A stretch of DNA of 64,000 bases from Atherix ibis (GCA_958298945.1 OY282607.1:74578868-74642867), one strand, 5' to 3'; numbered from the stretch's first letter, positions 1 through 12,449 are shown. Numbers and translations: made by a program. The notes: a model not told the origin generated them from the letters alone.

Positions 1-50
1 TGTTGTAAATTGTATGACTAACTAGAAAACTTGAAATTGAATTTCCATAG

Positions 51-886
51 CAGCCTACACAGACGATCCGTTTATACCGCCGCGTGGGCGGAAGCAGGTG
101 CCTATTCTACGGGATATCTTGAATCATTATGATCCCTTCATTCCGAATCGTGGACGACGAGATTATATTAATGAACTACTCAATTCTGATGATTTATTCT
201 ATCCGAATCGTGGTAGAAGACAAACCGAGTCGTTGATGGAGTCTTCCTTTCCACCAGAGCCAGCCACACCATTACTGATGATGAGTAATTACTTCACACA
301 TAATCGACAACCATCTAAAGTAGGTAACAACAATCCCTGTCAGACTATACACGATCCCATCGCTTCTAATAATGTTCATCAATCAACCAATAAGGAAATG
401 CCGATTGCTAAGCGAACATCTTCCGAGGATAATTTTTCATTAAATCGCGACGATATCACAGCTGAAGCGAGGTTCAAGCCTCAACCTAGTCTATTCTCGG
501 GACTGGGAAATGTAATCCCGATGGGAATGGGATTAGCACAAAGACAACAACTGGGATCAGAACAAAGTCATAGACTCCGGCGTCATCATCATCAACGACC
601 AACAAGAATGAATTTAAGTCGATATCGACGCCTGACAACAAGCCCGATAAGAGAAAATCATGTGACTGCTCAGCTCTATTCGGAATTACGACGCAAAATG
701 CAACAGTATCAACAACTTCAGCAACATCGGCAACAACCGGACCAACTACAACAAAAGCAAATACAACAGCCTGTATGGCGTGGGCGAATATCATCAACTT
801 TTAATAACAACAACAACAAGACCAAAAATAAAAACTACACCAGAAATCACTTCTCCAACAACTTTGGTGGGATCGGAAACTTCTAG
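51..886 (+). CDS. NTL: natalisin precursor, last coding exon (partial, 5' exons outside window)
   Basis: This exon encodes the C-terminal part of a secreted neuropeptide precursor. Natalisins are arthropod tachykinin-like peptides (FxxxR-amide ends) that act through the natalisin receptor (TkR86C in Drosophila) and influence mating and fecundity. The exon starts after an AG at 49-50; an in-frame TGA at 38-40 shows the frame cannot extend further left. Three peptide units follow in tandem: DDPFIPPR-GRK (62-94), QVPILRDILNHYDPFIPNR-GRR (95-160) and DYINELLNSDDLFYPNR-GRR (161-220). In each, Gly is the amide donor and RK/RR the convertase site. The remaining 220 residues carry no further complete unit and are rich in His, Gln and Asn (repeated CAA/AAC codons). 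They end at TAG 884-886. The signal peptide and any earlier peptides must be in upstream exons. The family call is confident; the exact gene model is inferred. Confidence 0.85.
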
Positions 887-1949
887 GAAAATGATTTTCT
901 TCAATCAACCAAGAATTTAGTGAAGATTGGCTGGGATACTACTGTTCAATATAACATTATGGCTATTGTTATGTTTTTCACTTTCCAGAAGAAAAATAAT
1001 TGTTACTCTTGACATTATCATAAATTTATAAGCTTCTAAAAAAAAATATTTTTATTTAAATAAATTTTTATTGGCATATAGATATTTGTTGCATAAGCAT
1101 TTAAATTTAATATTTCAAATCTTACCAAATATTTAACAGGAGTTAGTCAATAAGCCTATACATGCAATTTTAGATGGCACACGCACACACATATATGTAT
1201 AGAAAGAAGTTTATATTCAAAAATTTAATAAAATCTATAAGAAAAATTTCATTTGTATTTTACATTAATTGATTATTGAAAAAAACAACAAAAACTAATT
1301 ATAGTAAATTTTCAAGGATATTTTTTTATAATTGCGAAATTGGTTTTTTTTTCAATGTTGCGATATTTTTTCCCTTCGGCGATACAAATTTTCCTTACAA
1401 CCCAGCCATCCCTCCACATCTGTCACCCCCCCCCCCCCCCAAAAAAAAATAAAACAAATACACTAGGACTTGGGCAATATTTTTGTCACAAATCAATGTG
1501 TCTGCTTATATTATTAAAGTTTTATAGTCTTAATTAGTAAGACAAATTTTTTTAATAGACTCATTAGTAAGTATAAACAAAAAATAAATGATAATAATTA
1601 ATTACTCGATAAAATAATTATTCTAAAATGAGTATATATTAGACTTTAATAATAAAGCTAATAAAAAGTCCTGAAAAGTAAATAATCCGTGGGTTTTGAT
1701 CTAAATAATGAAGATTTCAAGATTACAGGAAATATTCTTATAAATATTTTCAGAACTTTCGACCCGAAAATGCCTTCCTATTAATAGCATCATTTCCTAG
1801 AAACTGCATGTCCTAACTATATATAATATAAGCAAAATTGGAAAATTATTAAAAAGCCTACGAAATTCACAACTTTTTTTTCATAACCTGTTAAAAATTC
1901 TCCTATTAAAAGAATTTGGAATAACGAGCTTATTGAATCCGTGAGTTTG
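887..1949. other. 3' flank of natalisin, no gene seen
   Basis: AT-rich DNA after the natalisin stop. The first ~180 nt are probably 3' UTR. The only other notable feature is a run of 15 C at 1426-1440 followed directly by an A-rich run. No coding signal was seen on either strand. Confidence 0.5.
1059..1064 (+). terminator. candidate poly(A) signal of the natalisin gene
   Basis: A canonical AATAAA lies about 173 nt after the natalisin stop codon and is followed by a T-rich, GT-containing stretch. It is the first such hexamer downstream in a plausible place. In DNA this AT-rich the hexamer also occurs by chance. Confidence 0.4.
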
Positions 1950-2450
1950 ACTTGTGAAACGTTGTAGGGAAACGAAACTTTCCCTATAAAAAGCACGAGA
2001 GTACATAGTTTTTTTGGAGTGCAGTGGACGACGTACCTAGCTTAGAAGGGCCTTCAACATCGAAAACTAATGAAAATGTAGGATCTTTTAGAGTATTATT
2101 TCAAAAAGGATTGCTTTTTAATATCAAGATGCTTTGTCATTGTTGAGCATCAAAGTTTCTGCCATGTCCGATCTGACGCGTAGAAAAAGGGTTGTGGGCA
2201 TCAGATCGGACATTGCAGACACTTTGATGCTCCACAATTACAACGCATACTCCATCACAGGGTTTTTGTATGAAAAAGTTATTACTATGCTTCCCAAGAC
2301 CCTATTCACCTGATCTCAGTCAGTTGAACTTTTTTTTTGTTCCCAAAAGAACGTTATCTTGGTACTATCGATAACATCCAAAGGAGTACAACCAATGAGC
2401 TCTAGTGGTAATAGATAGTAAAGTTCCTTTATTTAAAGGATTTTATTCCG
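1950..2450 (+). pseudogene. mariner-like transposase remnant, family B copy 1
   Basis: A strongly decayed transposon. Reading the plus strand with frame changes gives a GPSTSKTNENVGSFR stretch at about 2045-2090. It matches the 'GRPSTS..ENV..(V/F)R' stretch after the N-terminal DNA-binding domain of mariner-like transposases. Further on comes a piece like the second catalytic block (LMLHNYNAYS, about 2223-2255; the expected Asp is replaced) and the tail GTIDNIQRS..NEL (about 2360-2400). The tail is shared with the copies at 23096 and 34377. The middle of the gene is replaced by an inverted duplication (see 2139-2238). The left end near 1954 resembles the family terminal repeat only weakly, and the right end was not found. 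Confidence 0.6.
2139..2238. repeat. inverted repeat inside family B copy 1
   Basis: Arms 2139-2176 and 2201-2238 are 38 nt each with 3 mismatches and a 24-nt spacer. Both arms contain the same transposase segment, in opposite orientation, so this is an inverted duplication of part of the transposase gene. Confidence 0.85.
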
Positions 2451-5304
2451 AATTTAAAGGATTTGGTATTTAATTCTAGTTAAAAAGAGTATTTGAATCT
2501 CTACAGATAATTGAACCAAAAATGTTTAATAAGTTCACTCTGCCGCAAAAGATTGGTGAAAAATGCTACAAATATTTTCACTCGAATTCATTGACAATAT
2601 TTAATAAATAAATTCTTCTGTATATTTATAAAATAATAAAAATAACTATAATAACAAAATAATGTAAAATATGAAAACCTACAATTAGTCAATACTTTTA
2701 ATATGTACACATCCTCCAACAACAGAAAATTTTATCGTATATTTAGTTTGAAACGAACTAAAGCTCCAACAATAATGGACACTATAATGGCCAGCAAAAC
2801 ACTACGGTTATAATCAAATAAAACTATTCAACATTAATTCAAGGAAATCAAATTATCTTCAATTAAAAATTATCAAAAAGAAAATTCCACTAAACGATTG
2901 AACCGTAAGACAAATTTTCTTATCAAAACATTTTACCACACGTAATGTTCATTATCTTGTTGCTATTATTCTTAACGATTTTTGATTTGCTTGACTTTAA
3001 GATTACCTTCTTCGATGTCCAGACCCCAGAGTGGACGAATGAGCTTATAGATAGATGTATGAATGTAATTTGTACGGTGACTACTAGTATGTGCGCATAA
3101 ATAATTAGATAATATTGCATGATAATTAATTTTCAATTCGTTGCACAGCACACAACGGAACTCTGTGCTGCTCTAAATCGTCTGCGAACATCTTAATTTA
3201 TAAATCTAATTAGACAAGATCGGTAGACAACATTTTGCATTGATTGACCACCACGATATTGCTTGTAGGACCACCACCGTGAATACCATTATTACCTGGA
3301 AGATCCTCGTTTTATGGTATCGTTGTCCGTGTTGGAGTGCTACGTGGTAGGCAAGACACGAAAAGGGGAACAAAAGTTGGAGTAATGATTGCGCATTTAA
3401 CATAGCGTACTATTGAATTGCTCTGTCAGCTAATACCGGACTGCTGACTTCAAATTCTATGCAGCTAAATTGAATTTAGATAAGCTGGAGAAATTCACAA
3501 ATTAAGCAAGGACAGTGTCTAATTTTACTATCGGAATACATATTGTGTATGAGTCGAAAACTACGCAATATGGTAGAGCCAGGCCTAAGTAAGTACCTAC
3601 GAATATTGGATTCTCTATAATTAAACCGCGAGTATAATATATATGAGCCCGTATTTTAATGCCCGTAATAATGATTATTCGTAATCGCATACAACCTATA
3701 TTTAAATGAGTTTGGATGTCCGAAATGACAGACTATACTCGTACGTTGACCAGGTGAAAATACTCGTATTCATTTCCAAACTTTACGCTTGCCAGGAAAC
3801 GTCTGATTGTGCTAAATACGATGCCAACCAACATGATACCTGATAGGTGATTTGTTTCGATGGCTACAACAAACATTTGCCAGGTGCAAAATTTACGACA
3901 ATTTCTGGTTGACCAGTATGCGGGTGAAAAATACTTAAATTAACATTTAAAATAATAAGAAAAATAACTTCAATCGAAATAAGGACAAGAGAACTAATAT
4001 ATCTGGAAATTATATGAAATTTATTAATAGCGAATAGAGAAAGCTTAAGTTCGAAAGATAATAATCAGTAGTTAGTGATTTACTATTACTCTAAAATTTA
4101 AGTTAGAATTTTGTTCCTCTTCTACCAATAAGAGCTATGGTTTTTCTTAAACTTATTAACACTATTAAAATCAAATTTAATTAATCATAGTTAGAGTAGG
4201 AAATGGAATTTTTCACACTGCTGGACACACATTAATATGATAGAAAATCAAGCCTTTCCCACACTTTCTACTATATAATCCAACTTGAACATTACTCATA
4301 TTACCTTCTTAGCATGCCTTAAGTATTATCTACGTGAGGTATCTACAACTATAAGATGTATAATCTAGTTAATATTTTAGGGCTTAACATTAAAAATTTA
4401 TAATTCCATACACAAAATTAATGATGATCAAAGGTATTTTATTTATTTTAGTAGCCATCTCGACCCTTCCTTTCAGCCATCCATTAAATCTGCGCATATC
4501 TCTTCGACATTGACTTTTATTTTGTAATTTCAGATTTTCGAAATAATAAATTTTATTAATGATTTTATTTCCTTTAATTTGGGAAGTAATTTTTTATAGT
4601 ATATGTTGCCAATAGATTTTCATTCAATATTTTATTAAAGATTGTTATCTCATATTTCAAACGAAAATGGTTTCATATTTTTTTTTAAACTCTCTGTTTT
4701 TTTTTAGATTCGTTTTACTTTCATCTTAAGTAACTTTCTTCTGAAAATAAATTTCAATAACATTTCAGATTTCTTTAAAAATATTAGGATTTGTTTGAAA
4801 ATTCTTATAATTTTTAAATACTAGTATTATTTAATATTGTTGACGGCAATAAAAATGATATAAGAATATTATGTGAACTGAAATATACAATAAAATTCTA
4901 TTTTTATGAGAGTTAAGTATCACATTTTATATTATATTTTACGAAAATGCTTAAAATATCTGGAAGACGATTTTTTTTGTTGTTATAAAACCTAAAAGAC
5001 AAAATCTTTTCTTTTGTAAAACTCAAAAAGAAAAAAAACGTTTGAAACAATTTCGAAATATCTCTAAAACAATAGGACGGTTTTGATAAAATTAGTGATC
5101 CTGCTGTGCATATCTAATTAACAAAATTGGACATCACATAATTTTATATATTGTAACATCCATATCACTTTCGATATGTTTTATCACTTTCGATAAATAT
5201 TATAATCATGAAGATGGACATTTTTTATAAACACTAATATGTAAGGAGGTTCCCAATAGGAGTAATATGTTTTGAAATGGACTATGTAAGGTTTGCAATT
5301 TACC
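2451..5304. other. no gene recognised
   Basis: About 2.85 kb without a supported gene. The part 2990-3920 is less AT-rich and could hold regulatory or old coding sequence, but every frame is broken. Two TACTCGTA octamers lie at 3736 and 3761. Confidence 0.4.
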
Positions 5305-6035
5305 ATGGAAAGGTACACGCCTAAACAACACTTGAAAGTTATCCAATTTTTTTATCAGAATAATCGTTCTTTTATTGCAACTTTACGTGCACTACTTCCA
5401 GTTTATGGTCGTCATAATCGGCCTAGTGTGCTCGCTATTCGTCGTAATATTTCTTAACACGTTGTTGCCGCTCTGTCAAGAATATTGCTGCCGCTCAGGC
5501 AAATGTTGATAAAGATCCAAATTTATCAATTTCAAGGATTTCTCAAAATTTGGGACTGTCTGCCACAATAACATGGCGTATTTTACTGTTGGGTTTGGGC
5601 TTACATCCTTATAAAATTCTTAGAACACAGAAATTAATGACGTAGGACTATTGCAAATACTGTGAATTTGACAGATTTTGCTCTAGAACAACTTCAAAAT
5701 ATTCTTGATTTTTCTAAGATAAGACGCATTATCGTCTTTCTGGAACGGTGAATGAACAAAATTATCGTTACTGGGCTGAAGCCTATCAAGCATAATTGCT
5801 CAGTACAAATTGGTAGAATTCAAATTCCAAATCGTTCGCTATCCGCCATATTCTTCAGCTTTCGTTACATCGGGCTTCCACCTGTTCCTGAAACTGTAAA
5901 CATTCCTATCTCTATGGAGATTTTTGTCAGATGAGCAGACTTTAGATGCCGTATATAGGTATTTTTTTAAATGTGTACAGAACCACTTCCGGGAGGCTAT
6001 CATAAAAAAAGGGGCTACATTTGAAATATATTGTA
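5305..6035 (+). pseudogene. decayed transposase with DUF4817-like N-terminus
   Basis: Starting at ATG 5305 the plus strand reads MERYTPKQHLKVIQFFYQNN, then a stretch on ATLRALLPVYGRHNRPSVLAIRRN. This is the helix-turn-helix start (DUF4817 type) of a transposase family common in insect genomes. It then stops and shifts frame many times. A segment around 5725-5780 reads DKTHYRLSGTVNEQNYRYW, matching the first catalytic block (usually DEAHF..G.VN.QN.RYW); the Asp is kept but the following Glu is Lys. The end at about 5970-6035 (VQNHFREAI..GATFE) resembles the C-terminus. The third catalytic block is lost. I did not find terminal repeats. Certainly non-functional. Confidence 0.7.
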
Positions 6036-8520
6036 TTTTTAAAAAAATATTTGATTTTAACTGCCATTCTGGAAACTTTTCAATACACCATCGTATTACT
6101 ACCCGTATTTAAATAGAAAATTTTACTAATTTATTTATTTTCTATTTACAGTAATAAATTGTTTCCTTTATTCTTTTATATTTAATTTTAATAATAAAAA
6201 GTTTATTAATTTTTATGAATAATAAAATATGAGAAACTTTTCTGAATTATGTGAACTGCTTAAATTGACAAATGAATTAAAATTTACTAAGCAAATGTAG
6301 ACAAATGGAGTTCTTGATTTTGCAGATAAAATTGTAAATAAAATATTAGTAATTAAAATTAATTAATATAAACCATCACAATACTATCAAATTCTGTTGA
6401 AAAATCAATAACAAAATTCAAAATTCAACAATAAATTAGAAACTTTTAAATGACTTATTTTTCGGGTATTATTTTGCTTTGTTAAAGTTTTTTTTAATTT
6501 ACATAGTTATATATTTTATTTGAGGTAGAATAAAATTTTTATCATTAAGGATCATCTGCAAAAGTATAATTAAAAATTAATTGGTAGATACTTATAAATT
6601 TTGCGAGTATTTTTAATTTTCAACCAACTTTTTATGTTCTAACTGATCTTTGATTGTAGGGATTTGAAGAGCGTTTTCTCATATAATCATAGTCTTTTTT
6701 TTACTCTTTTCTAAATAAAATAAGGTAGGAGATAGTTGCCATTTCTACAGTAGCTGATTTTTGTTAAAACGTTTATTTAACAGTATAGAAATTTGCACGC
6801 TTCCAACAATTTTTAAAGACAAGCAACTCTGAAATTTGACTATAAATTATCTCCAAACTATTAAATAGACTTTTTGCCTGAACAGATCATATATATTATA
6901 GGCCTCTTCCAGACTTGTATTAGTATAAAATAAATAAATCTTATACAAAAATAATTTTTCGTAATAATTTTGGTTTATATTTTTGAATACTTCTGCTAGT
7001 TTTTTAAATCCAATCGGCGGCTACCCACAAACTCATCAATAATATGTAATTTAATCAATTTTATAAGAAACTAATCATTTTAAAAACAATTTTTGCTTAT
7101 AAACCTATTTTTTCAAATTAATATTTTCATAATGTTAAAAGAAAATTTGCTTTAGTTGTTAGTGACAAAAGCATTTCTCTTAAATCATATGTTAATAATA
7201 TTATAATATGTACGAAAAAAATTGAGAAAAAAAAATGTTGCAAATATTTTTCTAAAGATTTTTTACAATAACGCGACATTGACAATTTTCAACTATGAAA
7301 AGCATAAATATCTACAAAATCCAATCAACCAGCATAAATTTTGTCCGACCTTAACCATGAATTGAATTTTTTGTTTATTATTAATTTAACAACAAGAAAA
7401 AAAACTACCTTAAGTTGATCTAACGAACGGAAGCTTCGATAAATGCCAATTTCAATTAAAAATTTATAAAATATTTCTTTTCTATAAATAATTGCTACTC
7501 AATGTTAAAGAAATAACAAGACAGAAAGAAGAGGTAACATACAAAATGGATGAACTAAAAAAAAAATTTTAAAAATTTTATAACAATTATTCCAATTAAA
7601 AACGAATTAAAAAGTGTACAATTTTCCGGCAATGTGCCGAGACCTGTCGTGGACAATTACGGGTATATGTGGTTCATCAAAAAAAGTACAAATAATATCA
7701 ATGCCTTTTAGTAACAATATTAAAATTTTCGATAATTAAATTAATTAAGTTCATGGTCAAAGCTTTTAGGTTTTGTTATGTCACAGATGATAATATTGTG
7801 ATGATTAAGGTAGAAAAGCCCCAAATAAAAGAAGGAGAAGAAGACACGTATAAAGCAGAAAAAAGAATAAAAGCTTTTTTCTTCAATTTGTCTTTACGTT
7901 CCATTCATTACCTTAACTTTTTTTTATTTTGTTTATTGTTACATATTTTTTGATACTTGTTGAAATTTTTTTTATGCTATAATTTATGTTTTTAGCCGAG
8001 ACATTATTTTCTCACGAGAATAAAGCTTTAAAAAAATAATAACACAAAAATCTACGATTTACTATAAGGTAAGTCCTACAATTAAAATGAGAAATAAAAC
8101 GCCTAAAATACTCGTACATACAAAGATCAAGTTCATTTTATGGTAGATTTTATGTTGGATTGCGTAATGTGTTACGAGTTACATGTCAGATTATTCAGTT
8201 TTTTTCTTCGTTTTTTTTGTTGTTGCTTATTTCACTTCACTCATTATTCAACCGATCAGTTTAAATAATTGACACATATTCCAAGTGATAATTAATAATT
8301 ATTAGCAATGAATTTTTTTTTTCATGTCCGATTAATACATTAAGAGTGTACAATAGAATATTTTGTAAGAAAATTTCGGTTCAATTTTTTGTTGTTTTTT
8401 TTTTCATTTTTGATCGTAATAAAATTAAATTAGAATGTCGTAATTGTAAAAATATTAAGAAATATCCAGCATCAATATATAACAAAAAAAAAATACAACA
8501 AACGGCAAAGTATTTTTATT
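6036..8520. other. no gene recognised
   Basis: Very AT-rich, many homopolymer A and T runs. No coding, RNA-gene or element signal that I can support. Confidence 0.4.
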
Positions 8521-8770
8521 CAATGACGTACTGAAACCCATTTGGACTTACGGATTAGAATTTTCGGGGTCTATTAAACCTTTCTAATATCAACGAATCC
8601 ACTCTTTTCCACTAAAAATTATGGATGCTCCCTTTTGTGTTCATAATATTCTTATTTTAAGGTCCTTTTTGCTCTTATAAACACACATCAACGACTTAAA
8701 ACGTTCTGCAATTTCTTAAATTGTTCAAGCGAACAGAAAAAAAAGTTAATGGATAATAATTCCCAAAACC
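8521..8770 (+). pseudogene. LINE (Jockey-like) ORF2 fragment, region after the RT domain
   Basis: The plus strand reads VLKPIWTYGLEFSGSIKPF then, after a stop, a YQRIHSF..KIMDAPF..HN stretch. This is the conserved region downstream of the reverse transcriptase in Jockey-clade ORF2 (LKP.WTYG..LWG....N...IQ.FQSK.LR.I..AP....N). The same block is seen, differently decayed, at 61325-61460. Multiple stops; a dead fragment. Confidence 0.6.
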
Positions 8771-10589
8771 ACTTCACATTTATCGACACTGTTATCTAAA
8801 TTTGAGTGTTATTATTTTGTATCTGCAGATATCTTTAAGGATACGTATTCAAACCAGTGCAAAACCACAGCAATCAGTTAAATATAAAAATTTGATTGTA
8901 TTTTTTTCCTTTAAAAATGTTAACGTTTACGTCACTAAGTAATTCCGAAATCTTAAAAAAATTATTAACTTTGGAACAACACGAATCAATTTGTATAAAA
9001 AGGCGTCACGAATCAATGTCATATTTTGGTAATGTAAAATTTTCAACAATATTATTTTTCTGTTCACTGATCGACTTTTATCATGTGAATAATATTATTT
9101 GCAAAACATTTCTCACTTTTCTTGCTATAATACAAAATTTCTAACTTATTTAAAATTATACTATTAATTGTTATGAATTATTAAGATAAAATATTTATAA
9201 TACGGCCTCATGTAAATTATTAGAATTTCAATTAAGGAGGATATTTTTGGAATTTTCGATATTATACTATAAAAGGATAATAGAGACCATAAGTTGGTTA
9301 AAAAAAATTAGAACATAAATAAAAATGTAATTCAATGTCACAAGTGCATCATTTTATAAATTATATTCATGTTGAGTCAATTGCAATAAGAGATTTTTAG
9401 ACTTTGCCAACTGTTCCCACACAGTATTTTTATAGACTCCTCATTCTAAAAACAGACAAAAAAATTCCCATCAACAGATGGTTGGTTAACTTTTTACTCA
9501 ATTAAAAATCTGATTTAAAATAGATTCTTTTTCTTATTATTTTTTTTTATAATAATAATCGCGAATTCAATTAAAAAAAAAAATTTACTCTGAAAAGATC
9601 TTCAACCGCCATTCCGTCTGAGATGTACAGTGGCCGCCAGTGGCTGTTGTGTACTCATCATGGACATTTGTATTTCGCATTTCTGGTTTCATTATTATTA
9701 CTTAGTATAGTAAATCTTGCCCAAGTTTATGTTAAAATTGAAATTAATGTCACATTTTATGGGCAATAAAGTTAGTGACTGGGACAGATGACAAGATATA
9801 TTTGGGTGATCTTCGTACTCTTTTAGTCAAAAGTTGTATTAACTCGACAAGGTCCATACTGAGAGTAGGTGGGTGTATAATAAATTTGTAGTCAACGATT
9901 GACTGACTGAATTGATCCTAAACTTTGTGAGAACATGCGCAATTACAAATGCGAAATATTTTTATGCGTGCAAAATGTGCGTAAATTGCTTTTCTTAAAA
10001 GGAAATGACGTGAAAAAAATTATATATAATAAATTTCGTAAAAAGGTGTAAGAATTATATTGTATTAACAACTACCAAGTCATGTGAACAATTTGTAAAT
10101 AAATTTGCAACATTTTGCAAGTTAAAGAACTGTTCCTAGGTTAATATTTAATGGATTTATACATTTTTTGACCGACTATGAACTTACAATAAGTAAAATA
10201 TTATGGATGATAACGAATGCCTTTGTTCAGTTAGTGTAGTACCCTATGGCATGCATATAAGCATTTTTAAAGTGAATTAATTATTTTTCATGACGGAGAA
10301 GAAAACTGTTCTATAAAGTATGACAGAGTACTACATTTTGGTTGAATATAGTTTCAGTAAATATGATTTAATGTGAGAATATTATTAATTATATTTTAAT
10401 ATCGGCATAAATTTATCCAGCTTTTTGTAGATAGAAATTATTATAAATTAAACTAAAACTTTTTTCTATAAAATTTATTAATTGAATCAAAATTTTATAG
10501 AAAAATTATAGCAAACAAATACTGTTAGAACTTTAACAAAAAACATAGTCAATCTTTCTTATATTATCGAAATTAAAATTATTTCTTGG
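8771..10589. other. no gene recognised
   Basis: AT-rich intergenic or intronic DNA. A short less AT-rich patch at 9605-9665 is not coding in any convincing frame. Confidence 0.35.
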
Positions 10590-10656
10590 CGTTTATGACT
10601 TAGGACCCCCGGCTACTGTCAACATGGTCTTCGTTCAAACAGACAAACAAACAAAT
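10590..10656 (+). mobile_element. possible LINE 3' tail
   Basis: A short stretch ending in a repeated CAAA-type tail (AAACAGACAAACAAACAAA). It resembles the 3' tails of the LINE copies ending at 31970 and 35575. The upstream similarity is weak, so this is tentative. Confidence 0.3.
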
Positions 10657-10749
10657 GAAAATTGTTTCTATATAAATAGTTTATTTTGTTTTTTAAATTA
10701 ATTAATAAAATTTCAAAATACCTTTTAAATTATCTGTCTTAATACGTTT

Positions 10750-11050
10750 GTATCGGCTTCATCCCTTTTTTTCTTTTTCTTCTCCGTTTTCTATTATACT
10801 TTTTAGGTTTCTTTTGGGACTCTTTGCTTTTGTATTCTTATCCTTCCTTTTTATTTTTTTTTCTTTAAAGAAAGTATTTTCTTTTGCCTGTTCATTTTTA
10901 TTTTTAGGCAACTTTTTACCTTCCCTCTCATTCCCTATTCCTCTCGCTCTTTAAGTTTATTTTGACTGTTTTTCTATTTAATTTTTTTAATTTCTTTTCC
11001 CTCTCATTTCTTTCTTTTTATTATTATTTGTTTTCTCCTTTTCCCTCCCA
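10750..11050. repeat. pyrimidine-rich low-complexity tract
   Basis: About 300 nt in which the plus strand is mostly C and T (TTCTTTTTCTTCTCC, TTCCCTCTCATTTC, TTTTCTCCTTTTCCCTCCC). An ORF at 10748-10954 is just this composition read as Phe/Leu/Ser and is not believable as a gene. Confidence 0.6.
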
Positions 11051-11969
11051 TGGATAATTGAATACACTCGCGTGTCTCCATTATTCTCTTTATATTCTTC
11101 GCACACTTTTTTTAACTTATGGTGGGTGTTAGAGCACATCTTAGCACCAATTTCGAACCTCCCGACAATCTTCCCTAAAAGCTCTAGCATCAAGCATATC
11201 CAGCTGAAATATGTGCTTTCTGATTATGATCGTCATTGACCATACTCCTGTGGAACTTACCGTTCAGAACATTACTTTCCAACACTCAAAAAATTACCAT
11301 TCACTATTATTTTTCTCCAAACCATAACAAAAGTAAGATTTAAAAATTTATCTTAAATTAAACTTTCTAATATTTTTTTTTGTATTGTAAATAAAGCACA
11401 TTAATTTTTTAATAAAGCCATATATAAAATCTAATAGTTTATTTTGATTAAGAAAATTATTGTTAAATTCGAAGAAATAAAAAAAAATCATCAGAAACTT
11501 GAATTATTGACTTGTAAATCGAACTTGATCAAAAGTCTCCGATTAGAATTGTTAATTTTGCTGGGATATTTTCTGTAGAAATAATTTAAAAATATTCAAA
11601 ATTCAAATTTTACTGCAGCGGAAGGTATTCTTTTTTTTTAGAAATTTCCATTTTTCTTAAATGAAGAACAAAGAAACTGGATAAGAAATTCGTAGTGTTT
11701 TATTTTTGTCAGAAATAACCACAGACGATTAATTATTTATACCGAATTTGAGTAACCTGGTGAATGTTGATTTGTGTAGATTTACGAAAATATCAAATGT
11801 TGTTTTTCTAGAAGATAAACATTTTTGAGCTTTAGATTTCTCGGAATTGATCAATATACATGCTAAAACTAAAAGCTAAATGCCATTTGCACCACCATCG
11901 CCACGAACATGTGCCTTGGTAGATTTCTGATCGTTCCCTCTCGCCGACCAGCCATTACATCCTATCAAA

Positions 11970-12164
11970 ATGTGGTCAAGTAGAATTGTTTGTACTGTTT
12001 TGTTAGCAAATTTGAAGGTGACGAGGCCAATAACATTCCATCAGAAGGCGATTTACCAATTAAACGATGATATCGTCAACAAATCGCTTTACGAAATGCG
12101 ACTATCTTCAGAAATGGGGAGCTTAAGCTTTGCAAGAATAAACGACATGGGAAGCATTCTAAAG
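11970..12164 (+). CDS. candidate first coding exon, unidentified
   Basis: Not recognised. An ATG in good context (TCAAAATG) opens 65 codons that end at AAG followed by GTACGG, a plausible splice donor in phase 0. The start reads MWSSRIVCTVLLANLKV, which could be a short signal peptide. The rest is a balanced mixture of charged and hydrophobic residues, and base composition is clearly less AT-biased than the flanks. A second coding-like block follows at 12210 but in a frame that does not join directly by any intron I can place. It could be an exon of a real gene, a decayed gene, or chance. Confidence 0.25.
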
Positions 12165-12209
12165 GTACGGAAATAATGCCTTGATTGATTTTATTTTTAT
12201 TTTCCTTAA

Positions 12210-12449
12210 ACAAAAAGTGGACAATTTAAAGATATTATTTTTTGGGAATTACATCCGCTTGGAACTGGTTTCAATGTAGGTAAGGAATTTTTATCCGGAG
12301 ACAATCGACGCCGATGGTTCATGATGAGATGTGATGTGATGTCCGAAATACTGATTCAGGAAAATTCTCTTGGCAATGAGGGTGTGGATCAGAACTTCGT
12401 CCTCATCGTTCCATTCTGTACATCCACCATTTATGGAAAGACAACGTAA
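12210..12449 (+). CDS. coding-like open block without ATG, unidentified
   Basis: An open frame of 79 codons between a TAA at 12207 and a TAA at 12447. It includes FWELHPLGTGFNVGKEFL and, further on, DVMSEILIQENSLGNEG and DQNFVLIVPFCTSTIYGKTT. Its composition is unlike the AT-rich flanks. AG dinucleotides at 12216-12217 and 12230-12231 could act as acceptors, but neither joins in frame to the donor at 12165. A perfect-looking donor (TAG/GTAAGG) lies inside it near 12279. I recognise no family. Confidence 0.2.
   Translation, partial: TKSGQFKDIIFWELHPLGTGFNVGKEFLSGDNRRRWFMMRCDVMSEILIQENSLGNEGVDQNFVLIVPFCTSTIYGKTT

Noticed and set aside
486..797. 103-aa minus-strand ORF inside the natalisin exon
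   Set aside because: Antisense shadow of a CAA/AAC-rich coding sequence (Val/Phe/Asp repeats); the plus strand is clearly coding.
1426..1440. Run of 15 C as a possible element end or G-quadruplex
   Set aside because: Single homopolymer with no terminal repeats nearby; likely simple-sequence variation.
10748..10954. 68-aa Phe/Leu-rich ORF resembling a membrane peptide
   Set aside because: Product of the pyrimidine-rich tract; composition explains it fully.
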